Shown here in pieces: positions 1 through 8,123 of a DNA stretch of 10,984 nucleotides (positions within the stretch are counted from its first letter, which is position 1; every line of letters starts with the position of its first letter). Position numbers and translations under genes: made by a program. The stretch comes from an uncultured Clostridia bacterium (GTDB taxonomy: Bacteria; Bacillota; Clostridia; Peptostreptococcales; Anaerovoracaceae), in the NCBI GenBank assembly GCA_937928455.1, contig CALFUG010000286.1, forward strand, positions 1 through 10,984, written 5' to 3'. The notes under the pieces were generated by a model, which was not told where the DNA came from, did no database searches, and worked only from the letters and a program-made list of their open reading frames with translations.

Positions 1-1053
1 GGTAGAAGACATGTTGGATCCCTCGCAGACGAATTTCGCGCCACTGGCAACGATGGTCTGAGCATCCTCAATTCTGATTTCATTCTGGGTTGCACATGGA
101 ATATAGAGGTCTGCTTTCACTTCCCAAGGCTTTTTGCCTGCAAAGAACTTGGCTTCCGGGAATTTTTCAGCATAAGGTGCACATATATTTTTACCGGAGC
201 TTCGCAGCTCTAGCATGTAGTCAATCTTTTCTCCCCAAATTCCAGCCTCATCCAGAATATATCCATCGGGTCCGGAAATAGTGATGATCTTTGCACCCAA
301 CTCCGTAGCCTTTAGAGCCGTTCCCCAAGATACGTTCCCAAATCCAGAGATGGCTACTGTTTTTCCAGCCAACTTCTCACCATTGGCTTCCAGCATAGCA
401 TTGGCATAATATACAATACCATATCCGGTTGCTTCTGTTCTGCCGTGTAATCCGCCCCAAGTCAGACCTTTTCCGGTGAGAACACCCTCAAAACGGTTTA
501 CGATTTTTCGATACTGCCCGTACATATAACCGATTTCTCGAGCGCCTACACCCAAGTCCCCAGCCGGTACGTCGGTTTCCGGTCCAATATGTCGATATAA
601 TTCAGTCATGAACGCCTGGCAAAACCGCATCACTTCCCCATCGGATTTCCCCGTGGGATCGAAGTCTGCTCCACCTTTTCCTCCGCCAATGGGAAGCCCG
701 GTCAAACTGTTCTTGAAAATCTGCTCAAACCCCAGAAACTTAATAATTCCAGGATATACATTGGGCGCAAATCGAATACCACCTTTGTAAGGTCCGATGG
801 CGCTGTTGAACTGATATCGGTATCCTTTGTTAACCTGTACTTTTCCGGCATCATCTACCCAAACCACACGGAATGTAATTCCTCTTTCCGGCTCGGTTAA
901 TCTTTCCAGAATGCCGGCTGCTTCGTATTCCGGATGTTTTTCCATGACGGGCTTTAAGGATTCTAAAACTTCTTCTACCGTCTGGTGGAATTCTTCTTCT
1001 CCCGGATTTCTTTCTTTGCACAGCTCAATGCAGCGATCAACATAATTCGACAT
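1..1053 (-). CDS. gdhA: Glutamate dehydrogenase, partial (C-terminus off window)
   Basis: Catalyses the reversible reductive amination of 2-oxoglutarate to glutamate in the cytoplasm, linking ammonia to central carbon. I read 351 codons without a stop; clostridial hexameric enzymes are about 445-450 residues, so roughly 95-100 C-terminal residues lie beyond the left edge. Visible family signatures are GPYKGG (K90), K114 in QIFKNS, the catalytic lysine K126 in GGGKGGADFDP and D166 in DVPAGDLGVG, followed by the dinucleotide-binding part with SGFGNVSWG and the PCATQNE motif. The lysine positions match those of the Clostridium symbiosum enzyme offset by one. The ATG at 1053 is preceded by GAGGAG at 1060-1065. 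The gene has its own promoter and a leader with inverted repeats. I cannot decide NAD versus NADP specificity from what is visible. Confidence 0.97.
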   Translation of the reverse strand, partial: MSNYVDRCIELCKERNPGEEEFHQTVEEVLESLKPVMEKHPEYEAAGILERLTEPERGITFRVVWVDDAGKVQVNKGYRYQFNSAIGPYKGGIRFAPNVYPGIIKFLGFEQIFKNSLTGLPIGGGKGGADFDPTGKSDGEVMRFCQAFMTELYRHIGPETDVPAGDLGVGAREIGYMYGQYRKIVNRFEGVLTGKGLTWGGLHGRTEATGYGIVYYANAMLEANGEKLAGKTVAISGFGNVSWGTALKATELGAKIITISGPDGYILDEAGIWGEKIDYMLELRSSGKNICAPYAEKFPEAKFFAGKKPWEVKADLYIPCATQNEIRIEDAQTIVASGAKFVCEGSNMSST

Positions 1054-1074
1054 TTTCTTCTCCTCTTTTCTTTC

Positions 1075-1089
1075 ATATGTGTTACATAT
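1075..1089 (-). promoter_or_regulatory. Hairpin in gdhA leader next to the Shine-Dalgarno
   Basis: ATATGT and ACATAT form a 6-bp inverted repeat with a 3-base spacer, ending 10 bases upstream of the GAGGAG ribosome binding site. In the transcript it could form a small A-U-rich hairpin or act as a DNA operator. It is weak as an RNA structure; function is inferred only from position. Confidence 0.3.
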
Positions 1090-1104
1090 ATCAAAGGTTT
1101 GTTT

Positions 1105-1119
1105 TGTGCTGTACGCACA
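1105..1119 (-). promoter_or_regulatory. Inverted repeat at predicted gdhA transcription start
   Basis: TGTGC and GCACA flank a 5-base spacer. The repeat covers the predicted transcription start (about 1118, seven bases after the -10 hexamer). A repressor operator at this position, or a 5'-end hairpin that stabilises the mRNA, are both reasonable. The perfect 5-bp symmetry is seen; the role is inferred. Confidence 0.35.
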
Positions 1120-1124
1120 CCTTG

Positions 1125-1153
1125 AATATATCACCCTGATAATTTCCTGTCAA
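1125..1153 (-). promoter_or_regulatory. Sigma-A promoter of gdhA
   Basis: On the minus strand a perfect -35 hexamer TTGACA (1153-1148) is followed by exactly 17 bases and the -10 hexamer TATATT (1130-1125). A TG one base before the -10 makes it an extended -10. It lies about 70 bases upstream of the gdhA start codon, predicting a 5' leader of about 65 bases. This shows that gdhA can be transcribed independently of the flippase gene upstream. Confidence 0.88.
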
Positions 1154-1154
1154 G

Positions 1155-1182
1155 GTTGAAACCGGCTTATTTCAACGGTTTC
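1155..1182 (-). promoter_or_regulatory. Two overlapping dyads directly upstream of the gdhA -35
   Basis: Two inverted repeats overlap here: GTTGAAA (1155-1161) with TTTCAAC (1170-1176), and GAAACCG (1158-1164) with CGGTTTC (1176-1182). They occupy roughly -37 to -64 relative to the predicted start, the usual place for an activator such as a LysR-type regulator. There is no T-run after either hairpin on the minus strand, so a Rho-independent terminator for the flippase gene is less likely. The regulator is unknown. Confidence 0.45.
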
Positions 1183-1209
1183 ACAAAGTTCTAATTTTCT
1201 GAATATGCC

Positions 1210-2814
1210 CTATTTCACCAACTTGATTTTTCGAAGCAGCTTCCAAATTTTTTCCCCTTTTGGAAACCCTTTGATTTCATCGGAATCAATACCCTTTATT
1301 TTTAATAATACGATTCCATAAACGGCAGCCCCTATGGCAATTGCCAGCAAGCAGGCAAGTGCATTCCCCAGGAATCCATCCAATAATCGATACACCAATC
1401 CGGCGGCTATGAACATCACTAATCCAGCCAGTAGCGGTTTTAGCATAGTAAGGTTTTTGTCAAAACGAATTCCCGTCAATGCCTTCACGGCCGAAAAATT
1501 AAATATTCCCACCGTGGTATATGCCAAAGCACTGGCAATGGCCGCACCATCAATGTTCAATTCAGGTATGCCGGTCAAGAAATATGTGCCTATCAACTTC
1601 ACCAAAAAACCCAGCATTAATCCCATCACAGCGATACCGGGGCGACCCAATCCTTGTAGGGTACCGGCCATGGTCTGTGCCACACAGAGAAATATAACCC
1701 CCATGGCCAAATAAGCCAAACTATTGGAAGCGGATATCGCACTCTCCATCTCCATCGGGTATAAAAGTGTCATAATAGGCTCCGCCAAGATAATTAATCC
1801 AAAGCTACATGGGACACCGACTATCATGGCCGTACGGAAACCTAGCTGCACATTTTTTTTCAAGAATTCTCGATCCCCTGCTGCATTGGATGCGGCAATG
1901 GCCGGAACCATAGACAAGGCCATAGAAAGGGCCAGGGCCATAGGAATATTAATAACCGGTCCTGCCATACCGGTTAACTGTCCATATAAAACATTGGCTT
2001 GCTCCAAGGAAAACCCAGAACCTTCCAGCCGCTTCATCACCACCAGCAAGTCCCCGAGATTTATGATAGGTAGAATGGATACTCCAATGGTAATAGGTAC
2101 CGCAATCCACAAAAGGGTGCCCATAATTTTCCGAGACGACTCTCCCTGACTGGTAACGTCTTCCGTCTGTTGCTGCAACAGAGTTTGCCTTCGCCTGCCA
2201 TATATCACCGCCAAAACCAGCACTCCGGCCACTGGCCCCACGGAAGTACCGAAGGTAGCACCAGCCGCCGCAAAAGCCACACTTTCTTTCATTAAGACAA
2301 TGGCTAATGTCAGGCCCACCGCTACTCGGACACCTTGTTCGAGTAGTTGTGAAGTGGCCGTAGGACCCATGTTTTGCATTCCTTGGAAATATCCCCGATA
2401 TACGCTCATAATCGGGACCACCAAAAGAGCTGGCGCAATGGCTTTCATGGCCATAACCGCTCCGGGATCCCCCACGGCTGAAACGATGGTTTCCGCTCCA
2501 AAGAATACTGCCGCGAAGGCGACAAAACCTACCCCCGTCATCAGCACAAAAGATTTCTTAAAAACCTGATGTGCATCTTTGAGTCTGCCCATTGCCAGTC
2601 GTTCCGATGTCATTTTAGATATGGCTGCCGGAGCACCATTGGTGGAAAAAACCAACAGAAACACATATATGGGATACGCTGTTTGGTAGTATCCCATGCC
2701 GGAAGGCCCGATGATGTTGGCCAATGGAATTCGGAAAAATGCGCCAAACACCTGAACCATCAATCCTGCAATCCCAAGAATTACCGCCCCTTTTAAAAAG
2801 GTCTTTTTCTCCAT
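1210..2814 (-). CDS. SpoVB/MATE-type lipid-linked oligosaccharide flippase family protein
   Basis: A 534-residue polytopic membrane protein of the MOP superfamily (polysaccharide biosynthesis/SpoVB group, COG2244). Members move lipid-linked saccharide precursors across the membrane; SpoVB acts in spore cortex synthesis and the related YtgP is a lipid II flippase. The N-terminus (FLKGAVILGIAG, then IPLANIIGPSGMGYYQTAYP, then NGAPAAISKMTSE) is typical of the SpoVB-like subgroup, and hydrophobic segments run through the whole length, consistent with about 14 membrane spans. The C-terminal tail is lysine-rich (last ~35 residues) and probably cytoplasmic. Length matches the family (about 520-545). 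The start follows gpmI by 18 bases, with only a weak purine-rich site in front, suggesting expression with gpmI. Substrate cannot be decided: spore cortex, cell-wall lipid II and surface polysaccharide are all possible. Confidence 0.88.
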   Translation of the reverse strand: MEKKTFLKGAVILGIAGLMVQVFGAFFRIPLANIIGPSGMGYYQTAYPIYVFLLVFSTNGAPAAISKMTSERLAMGRLKDAHQVFKKSFVLMTGVGFVAFAAVFFGAETIVSAVGDPGAVMAMKAIAPALLVVPIMSVYRGYFQGMQNMGPTATSQLLEQGVRVAVGLTLAIVLMKESVAFAAAGATFGTSVGPVAGVLVLAVIYGRRRQTLLQQQTEDVTSQGESSRKIMGTLLWIAVPITIGVSILPIINLGDLLVVMKRLEGSGFSLEQANVLYGQLTGMAGPVINIPMALALSMALSMVPAIAASNAAGDREFLKKNVQLGFRTAMIVGVPCSFGLIILAEPIMTLLYPMEMESAISASNSLAYLAMGVIFLCVAQTMAGTLQGLGRPGIAVMGLMLGFLVKLIGTYFLTGIPELNIDGAAIASALAYTTVGIFNFSAVKALTGIRFDKNLTMLKPLLAGLVMFIAAGLVYRLLDGFLGNALACLLAIAIGAAVYGIVLLKIKGIDSDEIKGFPKGEKIWKLLRKIKLVK

Positions 2815-2832
2815 GAAAATATTCTCTTTCCC

Positions 2833-4353
2833 CTACTCTTGAATCAAACTGGTTCCGGTCATCTCCCCGGGTTTCTCCAATCCCAATAGCGCAAGGATTG
2901 TAGGTGCCAAATCGCAAAGACGACCACCTTCTCTTAATTTCTTTCTATCTCTTGCCACATAAACCAAAGGAACCGGATTCTTCGAATGAGCCGTCATCAC
3001 ATTCCCTTCTTCATCCAGCATCTCGTCTGCATTGCCATGATCGGCAGTAACTAAAACCTGACCTCCCTTTTCCAGTACCTTTTCTAGCACCGGCGGAACA
3101 CATTCTTCCAATGCCTCGATGGCCTTCACAGCAGCCGGAATTTTTCCGGTGTGTCCTACCATATCCGCATTGGCATAGTTTAGAATAATCACATCGTAAT
3201 AATCTCTTTCTATTTCTTCTATTACGCGGTCTCTTACCAAATAAGCACTCATTTCCGGTTGCAGATCATAAGTGGCCACTTTCGGAGATGGAATCAGAAC
3301 TCTGTCTTCCATGGGATTGGGTTCTTCCACTCCCCCATTAAAGAAAAATGTCACATGGGCATACTTTTCTGTTTCGGCAATGCGAAGCTGACGTAGCCCA
3401 CTCTCCGCCAAATACTCCCCTAACGTATTCCGGATTTCTTCCGGGGGATAAGCAACCGATACGTTGGGCATGGTCACATCATACTGGCACATACACACAA
3501 AATTCAAGTCTTGGAACGTCTTCTTTCGAAAGAATCCATGAAAAGCCGGGTCCACAAAGCTACGTGTCAATTCTCTTGCTCGATCCGGTCGAAAATTAAA
3601 AAATATGACACTATCTCCGTCAGATACCGAGGTGGCTCCATCCAGTATGGTAGGGATGATGAATTCATCATCCTCTCCTCGATCGTATCCTTTTAGAACA
3701 GCCTCCCGGTAATCAGTCGCACGCAAACCTTCTCCCAGAGTCAGCCCATCGTAGGCCTTCTGAACCCTATCCCAGCGTCGATCTCGATCCATGGCATAAT
3801 AGCGTCCTGATATGAAGCCGATTCGTCCCAGTGATAATTCCTCTACATACTGATTTAATTCATCTAAATATTCTAAGGCCGATCTAGGTGGTACGTCGCG
3901 GCCATCCAAAAAGCAGCCGATGGACAAATCTTTGATTCCCTCCTGTTGGGCCATTTTTAGGAGTCCCTTCAAATGCTCCAAATGACTGTGCACCCCTCCA
4001 TCAGATACCAGCCCCATAAGATGCAGCGTTCCACCCTTCTCTTTGGCACTCCTCATGGAATCTCTCAGCACAGGATTCTCAAAAAAGGTGCCTTCCTGAA
4101 TATGCTGGCTAATTTTCGTCAATTCCTGATACACCACTCGCCCGGCACCTATATTCAGATGTCCTACTTCCGAATTCCCCATTTGACCATCCGGTAATCC
4201 AACATCCAAGCCGGAAGCCGATAAACTGGTATTCGGGTATTCCGTCATCCATTTTTTTATATTGGGAGCCTGGGCCATGGCAATGGCATTTCCATTCGTG
4301 TTTGGATTCAGTCCAAAGCCATCTAATATCATTAACATGATGGGTTTTTTCAT
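2833..4353 (-). CDS. gpmI: 2,3-bisphosphoglycerate-independent phosphoglycerate mutase
   Basis: Interconverts 3- and 2-phosphoglycerate in glycolysis and gluconeogenesis, using Mn2+ and a phosphoserine intermediate. The protein has 506 residues, close to the usual 505-515. Nearly all known active-site residues of the Bacillus-type enzyme can be located: D11 in the N-terminal LDGFGLN, the phosphorylated serine S61 in GNSEVGH, H122, DGRD at 150-153, R184 and R190, R255 and R258 in FNFRPDR, K330, D397 and H401 in NADMVGHTG, D438 and H439 in ADHGNADEM, and H456 in TAHS. It belongs to the alkaline-phosphatase superfamily, with the phosphotransferase domain inserted in the phosphatase domain. The ATG at 4353 is preceded by an AGGGGG ribosome binding site. 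In many Firmicutes gpmI sits with tpi, pgk and eno; here it lies between a glycosidase and a flippase. Confidence 0.98.
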   Translation of the reverse strand: MKKPIMLMILDGFGLNPNTNGNAIAMAQAPNIKKWMTEYPNTSLSASGLDVGLPDGQMGNSEVGHLNIGAGRVVYQELTKISQHIQEGTFFENPVLRDSMRSAKEKGGTLHLMGLVSDGGVHSHLEHLKGLLKMAQQEGIKDLSIGCFLDGRDVPPRSALEYLDELNQYVEELSLGRIGFISGRYYAMDRDRRWDRVQKAYDGLTLGEGLRATDYREAVLKGYDRGEDDEFIIPTILDGATSVSDGDSVIFFNFRPDRARELTRSFVDPAFHGFFRKKTFQDLNFVCMCQYDVTMPNVSVAYPPEEIRNTLGEYLAESGLRQLRIAETEKYAHVTFFFNGGVEEPNPMEDRVLIPSPKVATYDLQPEMSAYLVRDRVIEEIERDYYDVIILNYANADMVGHTGKIPAAVKAIEALEECVPPVLEKVLEKGGQVLVTADHGNADEMLDEEGNVMTAHSKNPVPLVYVARDRKKLREGGRLCDLAPTILALLGLEKPGEMTGTSLIQE

Positions 4354-4370
4354 TGTTCGAACCCCCTTCC

Positions 4371-4384
4371 GGTTCCCTGGAACC
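4371..4384. repeat. Palindrome between the glycosidase gene and gpmI
   Basis: GGTTCC and GGAACC are 6-base arms separated by CT, lying 18 bases upstream of the gpmI start codon in the 62-base gap after the glycosidase gene, the largest gap in the operon. As RNA it would give a short hairpin beside the gpmI ribosome binding site, and as DNA a possible operator. A second short palindrome, GTTCGAAC (4355-4362), lies between it and the start. No promoter hexamers are clear here. Confidence 0.3.
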
Positions 4385-4415
4385 TTTCCCCTTTACTTTA
4401 TCATGTACACCGAAA

Positions 4416-5987
4416 TCATGCAAAGGCATTCCAATGCCAGGGCGGGTCAAAATGATTTCGGAAAGTGTCTAAAATCTCCGGGGTTTCGTCTATGGTATAG
4501 TTTCTGGAGATACTATTTCCATCATAATCATTCCCATCCCACCAAATGGCCATTTTAATTCCAGGTAAAGCATAGATTTTAGCAAACATCTCCTCTATCC
4601 ACTGACTTTTATCTCCACCTACACTGGCAGAACCAAACTCGGTTATCATGAGTGGCATTGCAAATTGATGACTATATTCATGATACAAATCTTCATACAA
4701 GGCTTCAAAAGTGCTCCAGCGCTCTCCTACTTGCCAGTAATATGTCCCTGTGTTATAGGCTGTCATCCCCACCACATCCACATATGCATCTCCCGGATAA
4801 TACTGGTACGAATGATTCCACTTGAAATCGGGGAAGGATTCCGAGTTGGGATTCCAAATATATATCACATTATCTACGCCGGCTTCTTCAAAAATACGGA
4901 ACACATACTGATAAAACTCCCGATAAATCTCCGGATCTCTGGAAGTGTGATACCCGGAATAAGGACACCAATCTCCGTTCATTTCATTGGCCAGTCGAAA
5001 CAAAACCGGATGGCCAAAATCACGGATCGTGTTGGCATAATCCCTAAGGAACATATCATATTCTCCCTGTAGAACCTGATACACCTGATTGCCGGAAGAT
5101 CCGCGATTAGTCTGAAGTGTGAGCTCTAATACTTTCCCCTTCTCCCATGCTTGTTCCAATCTCTTCTTCAGATTGGGATGGTGCGTCTTATTCTCAAACT
5201 CCGAATAGTTCAACACCACCGGAAACTCGTACTTAAACAAGGACTCATAGTAAGCAATCTGGCCAAAATCATAAGTCCCCGTACCATAATCGTAGTTGGT
5301 TTGGGGTTCGTAAAGGCCCCATGTCAGTTGGGATTCCGGGCCGAAATATTGATGATAGAAATGTTCCGTTTCCTCATTCCAATTTCGCTCTTCCGGAGAC
5401 CTCCCTGTCCGAATTACGTTCTCCCCCGATTGGTAAGGATAAAATGTGGTAAAACTACTTACCAGGTTGGCATATCCCCCCAGCTGTTGAATTGGCACCG
5501 CTGTTTTAACAACGATGGTGTAACAATACTCTCCTACGGGCAAATCCAAAACAGTGTAATAATTCCGATCACCCGGCACTCCCGACAAAGGGGCACGCAT
5601 CCAACGGGTGACAAAGACGTGATTTTCTCCATAAGATTCCCATCCTTGTTCCACTTGTTGATGATCCGTTTCGTTGGCTAAAAAACCATTGGAATAACTT
5701 AGATAACTCTCCAAGCCATCCCCCACGTACTGCCGATATATTTCGATGCGCTGGTCCGGTGTTTCCAGTGACGTTCCTATTTTTGACCAGCTCATGTCCA
5801 CTTCCATCCCCGGTGCAATCTGCAATGTATAACCGTCAACATAGTTGGTGAAAATATCGTAAGCCCCTGCTTGAATCTGTTGGTACAACGCTTCTTGAGG
5901 ATTCTTTGATAACTCAACAGCCGCTGCGCCTCCCGTTGTAGTAAATAGTAGTGTTAAAGCAATAATCCAAGATGCCGCTTTTCTCAT
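4416..5987 (-). CDS. Secreted GH26-type glycoside hydrolase (beta-mannanase-like)
   Basis: A 523-residue exported protein. Residues 1-23 form a signal peptide: positive start (MRKAAS), hydrophobic core IIALTLLF and an Ala-rich exit GGAAA, with cleavage likely near residue 23; there is no lipobox cysteine. Residues about 195-515 look like a glycoside hydrolase clan A barrel of the GH26 type (COG4124). The presumed acid/base is E335 in RLANEMNGDW and the presumed nucleophile E450 in MITEFGS, with the aromatic IWWDGNDYDG near the end. GH26 enzymes cut beta-1,4-mannan or mixed beta-glucans. Residues about 26-185 form an extra region that I cannot assign to a family, containing YYTVLDLPVGEYCYTIVVKT. 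There is no visible anchor or dockerin. It starts 21 bases after cobO with a GAGAGG site, so it is probably co-transcribed. The mannan substrate is only a family guess. Confidence 0.82.
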   Translation of the reverse strand: MRKAASWIIALTLLFTTTGGAAAVELSKNPQEALYQQIQAGAYDIFTNYVDGYTLQIAPGMEVDMSWSKIGTSLETPDQRIEIYRQYVGDGLESYLSYSNGFLANETDHQQVEQGWESYGENHVFVTRWMRAPLSGVPGDRNYYTVLDLPVGEYCYTIVVKTAVPIQQLGGYANLVSSFTTFYPYQSGENVIRTGRSPEERNWNEETEHFYHQYFGPESQLTWGLYEPQTNYDYGTGTYDFGQIAYYESLFKYEFPVVLNYSEFENKTHHPNLKKRLEQAWEKGKVLELTLQTNRGSSGNQVYQVLQGEYDMFLRDYANTIRDFGHPVLFRLANEMNGDWCPYSGYHTSRDPEIYREFYQYVFRIFEEAGVDNVIYIWNPNSESFPDFKWNHSYQYYPGDAYVDVVGMTAYNTGTYYWQVGERWSTFEALYEDLYHEYSHQFAMPLMITEFGSASVGGDKSQWIEEMFAKIYALPGIKMAIWWDGNDYDGNSISRNYTIDETPEILDTFRNHFDPPWHWNAFA

Positions 5988-6008
5988 GTGTCCAAACCTC
6001 TCATTAAT

Positions 6009-6527
6009 TTAATTTTCTATGCCAACTCTTGCGGGCACTCCCTGGGTATAATAGTGCTTGATTTCTTTCATCTCGGTAACTAAGTCCGCTCGATTCATGA
6101 TTTCTTCCGGGGCATATCGACCTGTTAGAATCAGCTCTACCCCTTCCGGTTTCTGGTCCATTAATAATAGCACATCCTCCACTTTCAACAGCTTAAAGTA
6201 CAGTGTGGTATTTATTTCATCCAGAATCACAAGGTCGTACTTCCCGCTGACCAGCACTTCCGCCATTCGTTTCAAGCCTCGCTCCGCATTTTCGAAATCC
6301 TTGGGATTTGGCTCTCCATGATAAAACTCAGGATCTCCGAATTGTTCAATTTCCAGTCCATCTAGAAGAGAGGGGGCTTTCAATTCACTATAGTTTTGCC
6401 CTTTCATAAACTGCCCCATAAATACTCGATTACCGGCACACACGGAACGCAGAGCAATCCCCAACGCCGCTGTAGTTTTTCCCTTGCCATTTCCCGTGTA
6501 GACCTGAATGTATCCTCTTTCAAGCAT
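6009..6527 (-). CDS. cobO: Corrinoid (cob(I)alamin) adenosyltransferase
   Basis: Transfers the adenosyl group of ATP to the cobalt of reduced corrinoids, giving the coenzyme form of B12. This is the CobA/CobO/BtuR family. The P-loop GNGKGKTTA (12-20) stands near the N-terminus, followed by a Walker B-like VILDEIN (100-106), the family motif LTGRYAP (134-140) and a conserved end with EIKHYYTQGVPARVGIE. At 172 residues it lacks the N-terminal extension of the roughly 196-residue Escherichia coli BtuR, as is usual for Firmicute members. The ATG at 6527 has a strong GGGAGG site. It begins 21 bases after the flavoprotein gene. No other cobalamin synthesis gene is present in the window, so it may serve salvage of imported corrinoids. 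Confidence 0.96.
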   Translation of the reverse strand: MLERGYIQVYTGNGKGKTTAALGIALRSVCAGNRVFMGQFMKGQNYSELKAPSLLDGLEIEQFGDPEFYHGEPNPKDFENAERGLKRMAEVLVSGKYDLVILDEINTTLYFKLLKVEDVLLLMDQKPEGVELILTGRYAPEEIMNRADLVTEMKEIKHYYTQGVPARVGIEN

Positions 6528-6548
6528 GATCCGTCCTCCCTTTATTTT

Positions 6549-8087
6549 TTATATGTAATATGTTTTCATAATCTGTTCCGCCACTCGAATTCCATCCACT
6601 GCTGCAGACATAATACCTCCTGCATATCCGGCGCCTTCTCCGGTGGGATATAGCCCTTTAATGTTGCTTTGATACATTTCATCTCTTCGGATTCGAATCG
6701 GCGAAGAGCTTCTGGTCTCCACACCATAAAGACGTGCTTTTGGTCCGTCAAATCCCTGTATTTTTTTGGACATAAATGGAAGGGCTTCGACTAAATGATC
6801 TCCTATAAATTCCGGAAGGCATCCTCTTACTTTGTTACCCGCTCCTTTGTTTTCAACAAACTCTTCTACCGAACAAGTCAGATACCGATATTGATTCCCG
6901 GATTGTTGAAATGCCTTCTTTTCCACTTCCCGCTGCCACCAAACACCGGCCAAAGGATGTGAAGAGGGAAAATCCGTCGGACCCACCTCCACCAGCAAGG
7001 CGCTATTGGCCTTTCCAGAGGAACGGTCGTGATTGCTCATGCCATTGGTTACCAATGATTCTTTTTCGGAAGAGGCTAGAATCACTTGGCCACCAGGGCA
7101 CATACAAAAGGTATACACCCCTCTTCCCGATGAACCCCGATATACCAGCTTGTATTCCGCCGGCCCCAAAACTGCTGTGGAAACATTTCCCAGCTGACTC
7201 TCATCAATCAAAGACTGCGGGTGCTCTATACGAAGACCCATGGAAAAAGGTTTTTGTTCCATGGCCAATCCTCTATTGTGCAACATCTCCTGGGTATCAC
7301 GGGCACTGTGGCCGATGGCCAAAACCAAAGATTCTGTAGGAATGGTCCCCTTCTCTCCCATCTGAACCCCCATGATTCTTCCTTCCTCGAAGACCAAATC
7401 CGTCAATTTCGTCTGGAACTGGAAACTGCCCCCGGCCCTCTTGATTTTCTCGCGAATTTCTACCACTACTTTTCGTAAAACATCCGTTCCCACATGAGGT
7501 TTTTGCTTGTATAGAATATTTGGATTCGCCCCCGCTTCCACCAACTCCTTTAATACTTTTTGAATTCGAACATCCCTTATCCCAGTGGTAAGCTTTCCGT
7601 CGGAAAAGGTGCCGGCACCGCCTTCTCCGAATTGCACATTGGTTTCCTCATCCAGGATACCATCTCTCCAAAATTGATTTACCTTATGAATTCGGTCCTC
7701 CATGGAGGCTCCTCGTTCCAGAATAACGGGCTGAAATCCGGCTTCTGACAAAACCAATGCGGCGAACATCCCTGCCGGTCCAAATCCCACAATCACGGGC
7801 GAATGTTCTAACTGCTTACCTCCGTAGGATGGTGGCACCCAAGGATCTTCATTCACCAACTCTACCAGGCCGTCCTTCCCCTGTTTGAAAGGCTCGGATA
7901 GCTGAAAGTCTATGGTATAAACCCGAAAAATCTGACTTTTATTCCTGGCATCGATGGACTCTTTTCGGATGACCCATTCCAATATTTCCGGATGATTCCC
8001 CTTCCACCCCAGTTTTTTACCAATCTTGCGGGGAATTTCTTCCAAAGGCTCATCCCATCTCAATTTTATTTGATGAATACGATACAT
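6549..8087 (-). CDS. FAD-dependent dehydrogenase, COG2509 type
   Basis: A 512-residue cytoplasmic flavoprotein of the uncharacterised FAD-dependent dehydrogenase group (COG2509). Residues 1 to about 95 form a small N-terminal domain with a basic start. The FAD-binding Rossmann motif is VIVGFGPAGMFAA (98-110) with the acidic strand end VILERG (121-126). The group-specific stretch FGEGGAGTFSDGKLTTG (153-169) follows, and the C-terminus (from about 478) has the second FAD signature PTGEGAGYAGG and an AVDGIRVAEQI helix. The presence of FAD is secure; the substrate and partner are unknown for the family. It lies 36 bases after the HI0933-family gene, and the purine-rich stretch before its ATG gives only a weak ribosome binding site, so translational coupling is possible. 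Confidence 0.93.
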   Translation of the reverse strand: MYRIHQIKLRWDEPLEEIPRKIGKKLGWKGNHPEILEWVIRKESIDARNKSQIFRVYTIDFQLSEPFKQGKDGLVELVNEDPWVPPSYGGKQLEHSPVIVGFGPAGMFAALVLSEAGFQPVILERGASMEDRIHKVNQFWRDGILDEETNVQFGEGGAGTFSDGKLTTGIRDVRIQKVLKELVEAGANPNILYKQKPHVGTDVLRKVVVEIREKIKRAGGSFQFQTKLTDLVFEEGRIMGVQMGEKGTIPTESLVLAIGHSARDTQEMLHNRGLAMEQKPFSMGLRIEHPQSLIDESQLGNVSTAVLGPAEYKLVYRGSSGRGVYTFCMCPGGQVILASSEKESLVTNGMSNHDRSSGKANSALLVEVGPTDFPSSHPLAGVWWQREVEKKAFQQSGNQYRYLTCSVEEFVENKGAGNKVRGCLPEFIGDHLVEALPFMSKKIQGFDGPKARLYGVETRSSSPIRIRRDEMYQSNIKGLYPTGEGAGYAGGIMSAAVDGIRVAEQIMKTYYI

Positions 8088-8123
8088 ATATACGACTTCT
8101 TTCCCGAAACTTCCCCTGATACA

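Noticed and set aside
1155..1182. Rho-independent terminator after the flippase gene
   Set aside because: The hairpins lack a following T-run on the minus strand and abut the gdhA -35; an operator role is more likely.
1724..2149. Long plus-strand open frame (141 codons) opposite the flippase gene
   Set aside because: Antisense shadow of a conserved membrane protein gene; no ribosome site or family resemblance.
5151..5681. Plus-strand open frame (176 codons) opposite the glycosidase gene
   Set aside because: Lies wholly antisense to a coherent secreted enzyme; its translation shows no domain.
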